Assembly (NCBI RefSeq): GCF_001476655.1
Contig: NZ_LDRT01000035.1
Location: 1 to 42,487, forward strand
Direction of reading: 5' to 3'
Source of the DNA: Microbacterium testaceum
GTDB lineage: Bacteria; Actinomycetota; Actinomycetes; Actinomycetales; Microbacteriaceae
Length of the DNA stretch: 42,487 bases
Shown: one piece after another, positions 16,281-23,106 of the stretch
Layout of the letters: each line of letters starts with the position of its first letter
How positions within the stretch are numbered: position 1 is the stretch's first letter
Notes under the pieces: generated by a model
Seen by the model: only the letters and a program-made list of their open reading frames with translations
Database searches by the model: none
Told to the model about the DNA's origin: nothing
Position numbers and translations under genes: made by a program

Positions 16281-17450
16281 TCAGCGCGCGGACCCCTGCA
16301 GCGAACCCGTGGTCTCCCCGGCCGGGTCGGTGACGAGGCACGAGATCTCGCGGTCGCCCTGCGCCCAGGTCTCGCTCGAGGGACCGATGTAGTTGTACTC
16401 GAGGGTCGAGTCGGCGTACGAGACGCCGATGTAGGACTGGAACGCGGCGTCGCACTGCTCCTGCGCCGACGCGGTGATCGCGTCGTCGCCGGGGAAGGCG
16501 CCGTCGGGCACGGTGAAGCCGCCGAAGACCTCATAGGTGTGCGGGAGGCCGCAGTCGACGAGGTTGTCGCTCGTGATGAACCCCGACGAGACATCGTCGA
16601 GGCACTGTCCGACCTGCAGCGACAGGAACTCGGTGGGGGCGTTCTGGTTCGGGTCGAAGAAGCCTCCATCGTCGGTCGACTGCGCCTCCTCCGCGGCACC
16701 GAGGGCCACGAAGACGAAGAAGAGGATCACTCCGACGATGGTGAGCAGGGTCATCACCGAACCGACGATGATTCCGGCGATCGCGAGGCCGCGACCCTTC
16801 TCCCCGGTGCGCTTGACCTGGGAGAGCCCGACCACGCCGGCGATGATGCCGCCGATCGGTACGAGGAAGCCCAGCACGAGCGCGAAGATCGACACGACAT
16901 TGGTGCGGTTCGCGTAGTCCACGGGCGGGGGGATGGATGCCGACGCGGCGTAGGCCGGTACGCCGCCCGGCTGAGCCTCGCCGTAGGGCGATCCGGTGTA
17001 TGGCGGAGCCGCCGGAGCGGCGCCCTCGGCACCGGGAGCGTCCGCGGGGGCCGGAACACCCTCGGGTGCGGGAGGAACGGGGACCGCGCCCTGGACGAGC
17101 CCCTGCTCCGCGAGGCGCACGCCGGTCCGGTGCGCCGCTTCACGCACGACGTCGCCCGCCTTGACCGCGCCGACGGCGCCGCCCTTGAAGAAGCCGCCGG
17201 CCGCGGAGTGGACGAACTCGACGACGGCGCCCTCGGGCCCGTCCGTCACGTGGACGTCGAAACGCACGTGCATGTCCTGTCCGGCGAAAGCCCCCGCGAT
17301 GAGGGTCGTTCCCAGGCTCCCGCGCGAGACGTCGAGCGATCCCGTCGCCGTCGGCTGCACGGTGAACCCCTGCTCCACAAGCGCCGAGGCGACGGCGTCA
17401 CGTGCCGGTCCGGCGGGGAGGGTCAGGTGCAGAAGGATAGGTTCGGGCAT
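16281..17450 (-). CDS. Septum-formation-type membrane protein with DUF4190 helices
   Basis: A 389-residue protein. Residues 1-115 form a soluble domain of unknown type (LHLTLPAGPARDAVASALVEQG). Residues 115-185 are a Pro/Ala/Gly-rich linker. Two membrane helices follow at about 190-265 (VVSIFALVLGFLVPIGGIIA and IAGIIVGSVMTLLTIVGVIL) with the GLSQVKRTGEKGRGLA loop of DUF4190. The outer part, about 285-385, has the cysteine pattern of the actinobacterial Septum_form domain: VGQCLDDV, VDCGLPHTYEVFG, EQCDAAFQSYIG, ISCLVTDP. The cell-division link is known only by family name. AGGAG lies before the ATG. It follows the flavoprotein gene by 112 bases on the same strand. Confidence 0.85.
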   Translation of the reverse strand: MPEPILLHLTLPAGPARDAVASALVEQGFTVQPTATGSLDVSRGSLGTTLIAGAFAGQDMHVRFDVHVTDGPEGAVVEFVHSAAGGFFKGGAVGAVKAGDVVREAAHRTGVRLAEQGLVQGAVPVPPAPEGVPAPADAPGAEGAAPAAPPYTGSPYGEAQPGGVPAYAASASIPPPVDYANRTNVVSIFALVLGFLVPIGGIIAGVVGLSQVKRTGEKGRGLAIAGIIVGSVMTLLTIVGVILFFVFVALGAAEEAQSTDDGGFFDPNQNAPTEFLSLQVGQCLDDVSSGFITSDNLVDCGLPHTYEVFGGFTVPDGAFPGDDAITASAQEQCDAAFQSYIGVSYADSTLEYNYIGPSSETWAQGDREISCLVTDPAGETTGSLQGSAR

Positions 17451-17497
17451 AGGAACTCCTGGGGATTTTCCGCGACGGCGTCGCGCAGAACAGGAGC

Positions 17498-17503
17498 ATC
17501 ATA
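17498..17503 (-). promoter_or_regulatory. -10-like TATGAT before the DUF4190 gene
   Basis: On the minus strand TATGAT lies 47 bases before the ATG at 17450. It is near the consensus TATAAT, but no good -35 stands at the right distance. Confidence 0.35.
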
Positions 17504-17562
17504 GCGACGAGGTGTAGACCCCGCCGGGAGCGGTGAGGGCGTGACAAAACCCTCCCGAGGCG

Positions 17563-18756
17563 CTAGCGGATACGCCCGGGCAGGTCGTCGCGCGACAGAC
17601 CGTCGGCCTCGGCCAGGACCCGTCGCGCCGCGTCGCGCGCCTCTTCCACGTTCCACAACAGCACGCCGACGACGCGATCCTCGTCGAGGTAGTACACGAC
17701 GCCGCGCTCGGGATCGATCCAGTCCTCGACCGTGTCGAGCGAGGAATCCAGCGTTCCGACCGCCTCGTACCGGATGCCGAACACCGCGGAGTAGTAGTAC
17801 GGCGTGTGCGTGTACGGCTCGGCGGCGCCCGCGAGGTTGCGCCCCGCAGCCCGTCCCTGCTCGTTCGCGTTGTCGACGTGCTCGACGCGGCGACGCCCGA
17901 GGATGCGGTCGGGGTAGCTCGCGACGTCGCCCGCGGCCCAGACGCCGTCGACCGACGTCCGCAGCTGGGAATCGACGACGATGCCGTCGTCGACCGCGAG
18001 TCCGGCGGCTTCGGCGAGCTCGGCGGCGACCTCGATCCCGAGGCCGCTGACCACGGCATCCGCCCGCACCGCGTCGCCGTTCTCGAGCTCGAGGCGGGCG
18101 CCGTCGGCATCCGCCTCTCCCCCCACGACCTTCGCACCGGCGACGATCTCGACACCCGCGTCCCGGAAGAGCTTCTCGAACCGCTCGGCGAGGGCCGCCG
18201 GGAAGACCGCGTCGCCGAGCACGGAGCCGGTGTGGACGAGGACCGTGCCCACGCCGTTCTGGACGAGAGCCGCAGCGAGCTCGGAGCCGATGTACCCGCC
18301 GCCCACGACGGCGATGCGGTCGACCTCGTCGGCGAGCGCGCGCAGCCGGCGGTAGTCCTCGGCGGTGCGGAATGACAGCGCTCGGGCACCGTTCGAGCGA
18401 TCCTCGATCGGCAGGGCCACGGGCTTCCCCCCGGTGGCGACGAGGAGGGTGCCGTAGGTGAACGTCTGCCCCTCGGCATCCACTTCTCGCGCCTCGGGAC
18501 GGATCGCCGTCACGCGCGTGCGCAGGCGGACGTCGGCCCCGGTGTCCTCCGCGGTGCCGAGCGGCACCTTCTCCCACGTGAACTCGTCGTCGGTCCACAG
18601 CTTCTTGCTGAGGGCGGGGCGCGTGTACGGAGCGTCGACGTCGTCGCTCAGGATGCCGATCGAGCCGTCCGCGTCGAGTTCCCGGATGCCGCGCGCCGCC
18701 GTGTCCGCGACCATGCCGCCGCCGACGATGAGGTGATCGAAGTGTGTCGTGGTCAT
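17563..18756 (-). CDS. FAD/NAD(P)-dependent oxidoreductase, ferredoxin-reductase-like
   Basis: A protein of about 397 residues. IVGGGMVADTAARGI at the amino end binds FAD, IAVVGGGYIGSELAAALVQ near residue 150 binds NAD(P)H, and VWAAGDVASYPD near 280 is the second FAD motif. RPALSKKLW and the carboxyl domain match the BphA4/rubredoxin-reductase/AIF group of ferredoxin reductases. The electron acceptor is unknown: no ferredoxin, rubredoxin or P450 gene is adjacent. The frame extends much further upstream, but the flavoprotein begins at the ATG at 18756. It is divergent from the M20 peptidase gene, with palindrome B in the gap. Confidence 0.9.
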   Translation of the reverse strand: MTTTHFDHLIVGGGMVADTAARGIRELDADGSIGILSDDVDAPYTRPALSKKLWTDDEFTWEKVPLGTAEDTGADVRLRTRVTAIRPEAREVDAEGQTFTYGTLLVATGGKPVALPIEDRSNGARALSFRTAEDYRRLRALADEVDRIAVVGGGYIGSELAAALVQNGVGTVLVHTGSVLGDAVFPAALAERFEKLFRDAGVEIVAGAKVVGGEADADGARLELENGDAVRADAVVSGLGIEVAAELAEAAGLAVDDGIVVDSQLRTSVDGVWAAGDVASYPDRILGRRRVEHVDNANEQGRAAGRNLAGAAEPYTHTPYYYSAVFGIRYEAVGTLDSSLDTVEDWIDPERGVVYYLDEDRVVGVLLWNVEEARDAARRVLAEADGLSRDDLPGRIR

Positions 18757-18843
18757 GCGGCCAGCCTCGCCGCCGTGCCCGGGCTGTCGGGACGGGTTGC
18801 GACTCAAAGCGGCATCCTGTACTCCCCCCTCCCCCCGTCCCTG

Positions 18844-18907
18844 CGTTGAGTGTCCAAGACACGCCGCAACCACACCCACCGATACGGCGTGTCTTGGACA
18901 CTCAACG
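18844..18907. repeat. Extragenic palindrome, copy B (GTTGAGTGTCCAA family)
   Basis: Arms of 23 bases pair perfectly around an 18-base centre. Each arm begins CGTTGAGTGTCCAAGACACG, and the outer 18 bases match copy A at 12097-12156. It lies between two divergent genes and therefore cannot be a normal terminator. Confidence 0.88.
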
Positions 18908-18966
18908 GCTCGCCGCGCTCGGGACGGCGGTGCGGGCGCGGCGGGACACGGGGTGAGGCGGCGAAC

Positions 18967-18972
18967 TAGGCT
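18967..18972 (+). promoter_or_regulatory. -10-like TAGGCT before the M20 peptidase
   Basis: TAGGCT ends six bases before the ATG at 18979, with no Shine-Dalgarno between. It is the same arrangement as before apt. Confidence 0.4.
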
Positions 18973-18978
18973 CGGGGC

Positions 18979-20193
18979 ATGAGCGTCGACCTCGAGAATC
19001 TGTACATCGACCTGCACGCGCACCCCGAGCTGTCGTTCCAGGAGACGCGCACGGCGGGAGTCATCGCACGGCACCTCACCGAGCTCGGGCTCGAGTTCGA
19101 AGAGGGGGTCGGCCGCACGGGAATCGTGACGCGGATCGACAACGGCGACGGACCCGTCGTCTGGCTCCGCGCCGACACCGACGGGCTGCCCGTCGAGGAG
19201 CAGACGGGCCTCGCGTACGCCAGCACCGCGCGCGGCACCGATCCGGCGGGCAACGCCGTCCCGGTCATGCACGCCTGCGGCCACGACATGCACATCACCG
19301 CGATGATCGGCGCGCTCGAGCGGCTCGTCGCGACGACCGACGAGTGGTCCGGCACCGTCATCGCCGTCTTCCAACCCGCCGAGGAGTACGGGGCGGGTGC
19401 CCGCGCGATGCTCGACGACGGCATCCTGGACCGCTACCCGAAGCCCGACATCGTGCTCGGCCAGCACGTCACGCCCCTTCCCGCGGGCACGATCGGTGTG
19501 CGGCCGGGCACCCAGATGGCGGCATCCGACGGGCTCACCGTGGTGCTGCACGGCCGCGGCGGCCACGGCTCGCGACCGCACTCGACGATCGACCCCGTCG
19601 TGATGGCGGCCGCGACCGTCATGCGGCTGCAGACGATCGTCTCGCGCGAGGTCGATCCCCGAGACGTCGCCGTCGTCACCGTCGGGTCGATCCACGCGGG
19701 GCTGAAGAACAACATCATCCCCGCGGAGGCGAAGCTCGAGCTGAGCCTGCGCTACCCCGACGACGACGCCCGTGACCGCGTGCTCGAGAAGGTGGAACGC
19801 ATCGTCCGCGCCGAGGCTCAGGCCTCGGGCGCCGAGAAGACCCCGACGATCACGACGGATCACACGCTGCCGCCGACGATCAACGATCCGGATGCCACGG
19901 CCCGCCTGTCCGCGGCCTTCCGTCGGGCGTTCGGTGAGACCAGCGTCGTCGACCCGGGCATGTTCACCGGCAGCGAGGACGTCTCATGGTTCGCGCGCGA
20001 CGCCGGAGTGCCCCTCGTCTACTGGTTCTGGGGCGGGGTGGACCCCCAGGCCTTCGCGGACGCTCTGGCCGGCGGGACGATCGAGCGCGACATCCCGACG
20101 AACCACTCGCCGTTCTTCGCTCCGGTGATGCAGCCGACGATCGACCGCGGCGTCGAGAACCTCGTCGTGGCGGCGCGGGAGTTCCTGGGCTGA
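18979..20193 (+). CDS. M20-family amidohydrolase/peptidase
   Basis: A 404-residue zinc hydrolase of the M20 aminoacylase/hippurate hydrolase group, which removes N-acyl or amide groups from amino acids. DLHAHPELSFQET opens it; MHACGHDMHITAM and QPAEEYGAGARAML carry metal ligands and the catalytic acid. HGRGGHGSRPHSTIDP marks the inserted dimerisation domain, and NHSPFFAP near the end holds a late ligand histidine. No signal peptide is seen, so it is cytoplasmic. It stands alone: palindrome B lies upstream and a strong terminator follows. The natural substrate cannot be read from the sequence. Confidence 0.92.
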   Translation: MSVDLENLYIDLHAHPELSFQETRTAGVIARHLTELGLEFEEGVGRTGIVTRIDNGDGPVVWLRADTDGLPVEEQTGLAYASTARGTDPAGNAVPVMHACGHDMHITAMIGALERLVATTDEWSGTVIAVFQPAEEYGAGARAMLDDGILDRYPKPDIVLGQHVTPLPAGTIGVRPGTQMAASDGLTVVLHGRGGHGSRPHSTIDPVVMAAATVMRLQTIVSREVDPRDVAVVTVGSIHAGLKNNIIPAEAKLELSLRYPDDDARDRVLEKVERIVRAEAQASGAEKTPTITTDHTLPPTINDPDATARLSAAFRRAFGETSVVDPGMFTGSEDVSWFARDAGVPLVYWFWGGVDPQAFADALAGGTIERDIPTNHSPFFAPVMQPTIDRGVENLVVAAREFLG

Positions 20194-20214
20194 GGTCCGG
20201 ATCGCACTCGCGGA

Positions 20215-20248
20215 GGTGCCCGCGTCCAGCAGGACGCGGGCACCCTTT
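20215..20248 (+). terminator. Intrinsic terminator after the M20 gene
   Basis: GGTGCCCGCGTCC and GGACGCGGGCACC form a perfect 13-base stem with an AGCA loop, followed by CTTT. It lies 22 bases after the M20 stop codon and just before the stop codon of the converging hydrolase gene. Confidence 0.88.
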
Positions 20249-20257
20249 CTTGCGCGG

Positions 20258-22963
20258 TCAGCCGAGCTTGACGGTCGACGGCTGCCCGACGCGCACCGGA
20301 GCGATGACGACGTAGTCGACATCGGGTGCCCAGGGGCCGTCGTTTCCGAGGACGATCGCCCCGTTCGTGGTCGACAGCGTGACGGGGATCGTGCGCTCCC
20401 AGAAGCTGTCCCATGCGTAGGTGTACCGGAAGTACCCCTCGCCGACGCGTCCGTTGCCCTCCTCGGTCACCTGCAGGCGACGGTCCACGACCTGCGGGTT
20501 GTAGTCATGACGCCCCGACACCTCGGCGTTGGCGTACTTCACGACGATGTCGTAGTCACCCGCCGTGTTGAAGCCGGACGCCCTCGGGATGCTGAGCGTG
20601 TTTCCCGTGCCGTTGCCGAGGTCGCCGACGAAGGCGCCACCCGAGACGTTGGAGCCGGACGCGGGATCGTACGTCCCCACGCGGGCTGCGCCCGCGCGGG
20701 CGCCGGACTCCGCCTCGACCTTGACGGCGGCCGAATCAGCCGACGCGACACGCGTGGTGGTGACCGCGGTGAGCGCGATACCCGCCTGAGAACCCACCTC
20801 GATCTCGTTGATGCCCTCCGAGAGGTGCAGACGAGCGGTTGTCGACCAGGTGCCCGCCGCGTTCGCGCTGCCGGTCGCCACGCGGCGGCCGTTGAGGTCG
20901 ACGGCCACGTCGGACGCCCCCGTCGTGCGGTAGTCGACCTTCACGTCGTAGTACCCCGACTGGAAGGCCGTCGCGTAGACGTCGGCGCGGCCATCGGAGC
21001 CGATCTTCGCCGCTCCTCGGCTGCCGGACACGTCGTACGCGAGGGAGGCCGCGCCGGCGAGACGAATGGTGGATGCCGGATACACCGTCGCCTCTCCGTC
21101 GGTGACGTCGGTGAGCACGAACTTGTCGAGCGTGATGTCGGAGTTCGGCAGCACGGTCGACCCGTCGGCACTCGCCCGCAGGGACAGCGTGTGCGTGCCC
21201 TTCTTCAGCGCGATCTGCACCTCGGCACTGCCGCGGTACTTCCACTTGCTGTTGTCGTTGAGCGCCAGGTCGGCGGTGTACTGCACCATGGTCGGGTTCG
21301 CATCGTCGACGAACAGCGCGTGTCGACCGGGGGTACCGGGCGTCGCGCCGATGACCTGGAAGCGGTAGGTACCGTCCCTGGGCACGGTCACGCTCCAGTC
21401 GGCCTTCGCCGAAGCGTTGTTGAACGAGCCGACGTCCCGGCCGTGGGAGGCGAGGAACATCCACCCGCCGTTACCTGTGGGGGACTGGTCGTAGACGCGG
21501 GCACCCGTGATCGCGGTGTTCTCCGCCTCCACGGACGTGGACCAGACCTGCGGCGTCGAGGGCACGGCATCCCGCTGCGGGGTGACCACGACCTGGTACC
21601 CGGCGTAGCGGTCGTAGTTCGGCACGTTCACGTCGAGAGCGCCGTCGGTCACGGCCACGCCCGAGAGGGTCGTCACGACGCGGGGGGTGGCCGCGAGTCC
21701 TTCTGCGCCCGACAGCGGAGCCTCGCGCACCTCGACGTCGACGCGTGAGCCGAACACGCTCGAGCTCAAGCCGTTCAGCGCGAGGGAGACCGTATCGGCA
21801 CCCGACCCGCCGTACAGGACCGTCGCCTTCTTGTCGGTGGCGTCGATCGCGCCGATGCCCTGCAGGGTGTCCGCGACGTTCAGCTGCGGCGGGGTGACCT
21901 TGACCGTCTTGCTGCCGGCGAGGTCGCCGTACCACTTGAACATCCACCATCCGGCGTTGGCCCCGTTGGGCCGCGCGGAGTTGTCGGAGAAGTTGCCGGC
22001 GTAGTTCCAGTACGCCGTCTGCGCGTCGACCTTGGTGTCTTCGAACATCGAGAACCACTGGATGAGCTGACCGGGTACGCCCATATCGCGCAGCAGGCCG
22101 TACTCGGTGATGTTGATCTGCCGTGGGCTGATGCCGCGATCGGCCTCCAGCTTGCGGTACTCGGCGTAGTGCGAGCGATAGGTCGCGAGGTTGTCGATGC
22201 CGAGCTCGTGCCAGATCATGAACTGCGGCAGCGTGTTGGTCTGTTTCGCATAGTCGAGCCAGGTGGCCGTGCGGTCGGCATGCCAAGAGGCGTCGCCCGG
22301 GCCGCCGATCACGGGGTCGCCCAGGCCGTGACGCGCGTAGACCTCTCGGATCTTCTCCACCGCCGCCTTCCAGTCGGGAAGGAACTGCTGCGTGAAGACC
22401 GTGTCGTCGGCGTACCAGTTGCCGCCGTCCGGCTCGTTGAACGGGATGAAGACGTACTTGTCGGGGTGAGCCGATTTCGTCGCGACGGCCTCCGTCACGA
22501 ACTCGACGACCTCGAGGTAGTCCCAGATGCCGTTGGGCTGATTCGTGTACGACCCGTCGGCCTGGTTGTAGGTGCGGTCGTCGCCGGGGCGGTTCCCGCC
22601 GTTGTACGCCCAGTCGGGGTAGTAATCCTGCACGTAGATGTCGAGCTGCGTGCCGTTCTTCGCGAAGAACCCGTTCTCGACCTTGAGCGCGTCGCCGCTC
22701 GGGTGCTGCGTGCCGTAGGGCGCCTTCTGCGACGTGTTGGTGAGGTGGGCGCCGTTGATCAAGGCCTGAGTGGGTGCACCGTCGTCACCGAGGCCGTACA
22801 GGGTGCCCGACGCGCCGCCGCGGAAGTCGCCGGTGGGGGTGGCGAAGTCAACGGACAGGGTGTCGGTGGTGGTGGCGGCTGTCGCCGGGGGAGCGACAGC
22901 GGCGAGCGTGCCGAGCACGACGGCTCCGATCGCGCTCGCGGCGATCCATCGGGGGTGTCTCAT
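20258..22963 (-). CDS. Secreted clan-A glycoside hydrolase with carbohydrate-binding domains
   Basis: A protein of about 901 residues with a signal peptide (IAASAIGAVVLGTLAAVAPP, cleavage near ATA-ATT). Residues of about 40-370 form a TIM barrel: FIPFNEPDGGNWY near 176 carries the acid/base Glu after Asn, and INITEYG near 288 the nucleophile Glu, as in retaining clan GH-A families. GH39 is my nearest guess but is not certain. A beta-sandwich follows, then at least two binding domains: about 475-620 (AENTAITGARVYDQ) and about 755-900, CBM35-like (VEAESGARAG, DYDIVVKYANAEV). There is no anchor, so it is released. Of two in-frame ATG codons, 22963 is chosen because GGAG lies nine bases before it; 22978 is the alternative. 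The gene is divergent from the GH36/ABC operon and shares its operators. Confidence 0.85.
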   Translation of the reverse strand: MRHPRWIAASAIGAVVLGTLAAVAPPATAATTTDTLSVDFATPTGDFRGGASGTLYGLGDDGAPTQALINGAHLTNTSQKAPYGTQHPSGDALKVENGFFAKNGTQLDIYVQDYYPDWAYNGGNRPGDDRTYNQADGSYTNQPNGIWDYLEVVEFVTEAVATKSAHPDKYVFIPFNEPDGGNWYADDTVFTQQFLPDWKAAVEKIREVYARHGLGDPVIGGPGDASWHADRTATWLDYAKQTNTLPQFMIWHELGIDNLATYRSHYAEYRKLEADRGISPRQINITEYGLLRDMGVPGQLIQWFSMFEDTKVDAQTAYWNYAGNFSDNSARPNGANAGWWMFKWYGDLAGSKTVKVTPPQLNVADTLQGIGAIDATDKKATVLYGGSGADTVSLALNGLSSSVFGSRVDVEVREAPLSGAEGLAATPRVVTTLSGVAVTDGALDVNVPNYDRYAGYQVVVTPQRDAVPSTPQVWSTSVEAENTAITGARVYDQSPTGNGGWMFLASHGRDVGSFNNASAKADWSVTVPRDGTYRFQVIGATPGTPGRHALFVDDANPTMVQYTADLALNDNSKWKYRGSAEVQIALKKGTHTLSLRASADGSTVLPNSDITLDKFVLTDVTDGEATVYPASTIRLAGAASLAYDVSGSRGAAKIGSDGRADVYATAFQSGYYDVKVDYRTTGASDVAVDLNGRRVATGSANAAGTWSTTARLHLSEGINEIEVGSQAGIALTAVTTTRVASADSAAVKVEAESGARAGAARVGTYDPASGSNVSGGAFVGDLGNGTGNTLSIPRASGFNTAGDYDIVVKYANAEVSGRHDYNPQVVDRRLQVTEEGNGRVGEGYFRYTYAWDSFWERTIPVTLSTTNGAIVLGNDGPWAPDVDYVVIAPVRVGQPSTVKLG

Positions 22964-22974
22964 CGGGGGTGTCT
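22947..22974. repeat. 14-base tandem duplication at the hydrolase start
   Basis: CATCGGGGGTGTCT occurs twice without a gap. The duplication places two in-frame ATG codons 15 bases apart at the beginning of the secreted hydrolase gene, with the GGAG of one copy acting as a possible ribosome site for the next ATG. Confidence 0.75.
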
Positions 22975-23010
22975 CCATCGATCAGAGGACGCGGCGTTGC
23001 GCCCGAGGGA

Positions 23011-23039
23011 AATGTAGCCGGGTTTGATAGCGGTTTCAA
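23011..23039 (-). promoter_or_regulatory. Promoter of the secreted hydrolase with LacI-type operator 1
   Basis: On the minus strand TTGAAA (23039-23034) and TACATT (23016-23011) are exactly 17 bases apart. The operator-like TTGATAGCGGTTTCAA (23024-23039) covers the -35 and part of the spacer. Operator 2 is centred 24 bases away. Confidence 0.7.
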
Positions 23040-23046
23040 GATTACG

Positions 23047-23076
23047 TTTGATAACGCTTTCAAAGTGGGCTAGCGT
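23047..23076 (+). promoter_or_regulatory. Promoter of the GH36/ABC operon with LacI-type operator 2
   Basis: TTTGATAACGCTTTCAAA at 23047-23064 is an 18-base imperfect palindrome with a central CG. It overlaps a TTGATA (23048-23053) that stands 17 bases before TAGCGT (23071-23076). A repressor here would control the plus-strand operon, and with operator 1 both sides at once. Confidence 0.68.
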
Positions 23077-23106
23077 GCTCTGCAGTTCGACACGACGGAG
23101 AGACGA

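Noticed and set aside
18844..18907. Intrinsic terminator
   Set aside because: Both neighbouring genes start on either side and point away; there is no transcript end to terminate and no T run.
18966..19424. Minus-strand 152-codon frame inside the M20 gene
   Set aside because: Antisense shadow of a complete M20 peptidase with all motifs.
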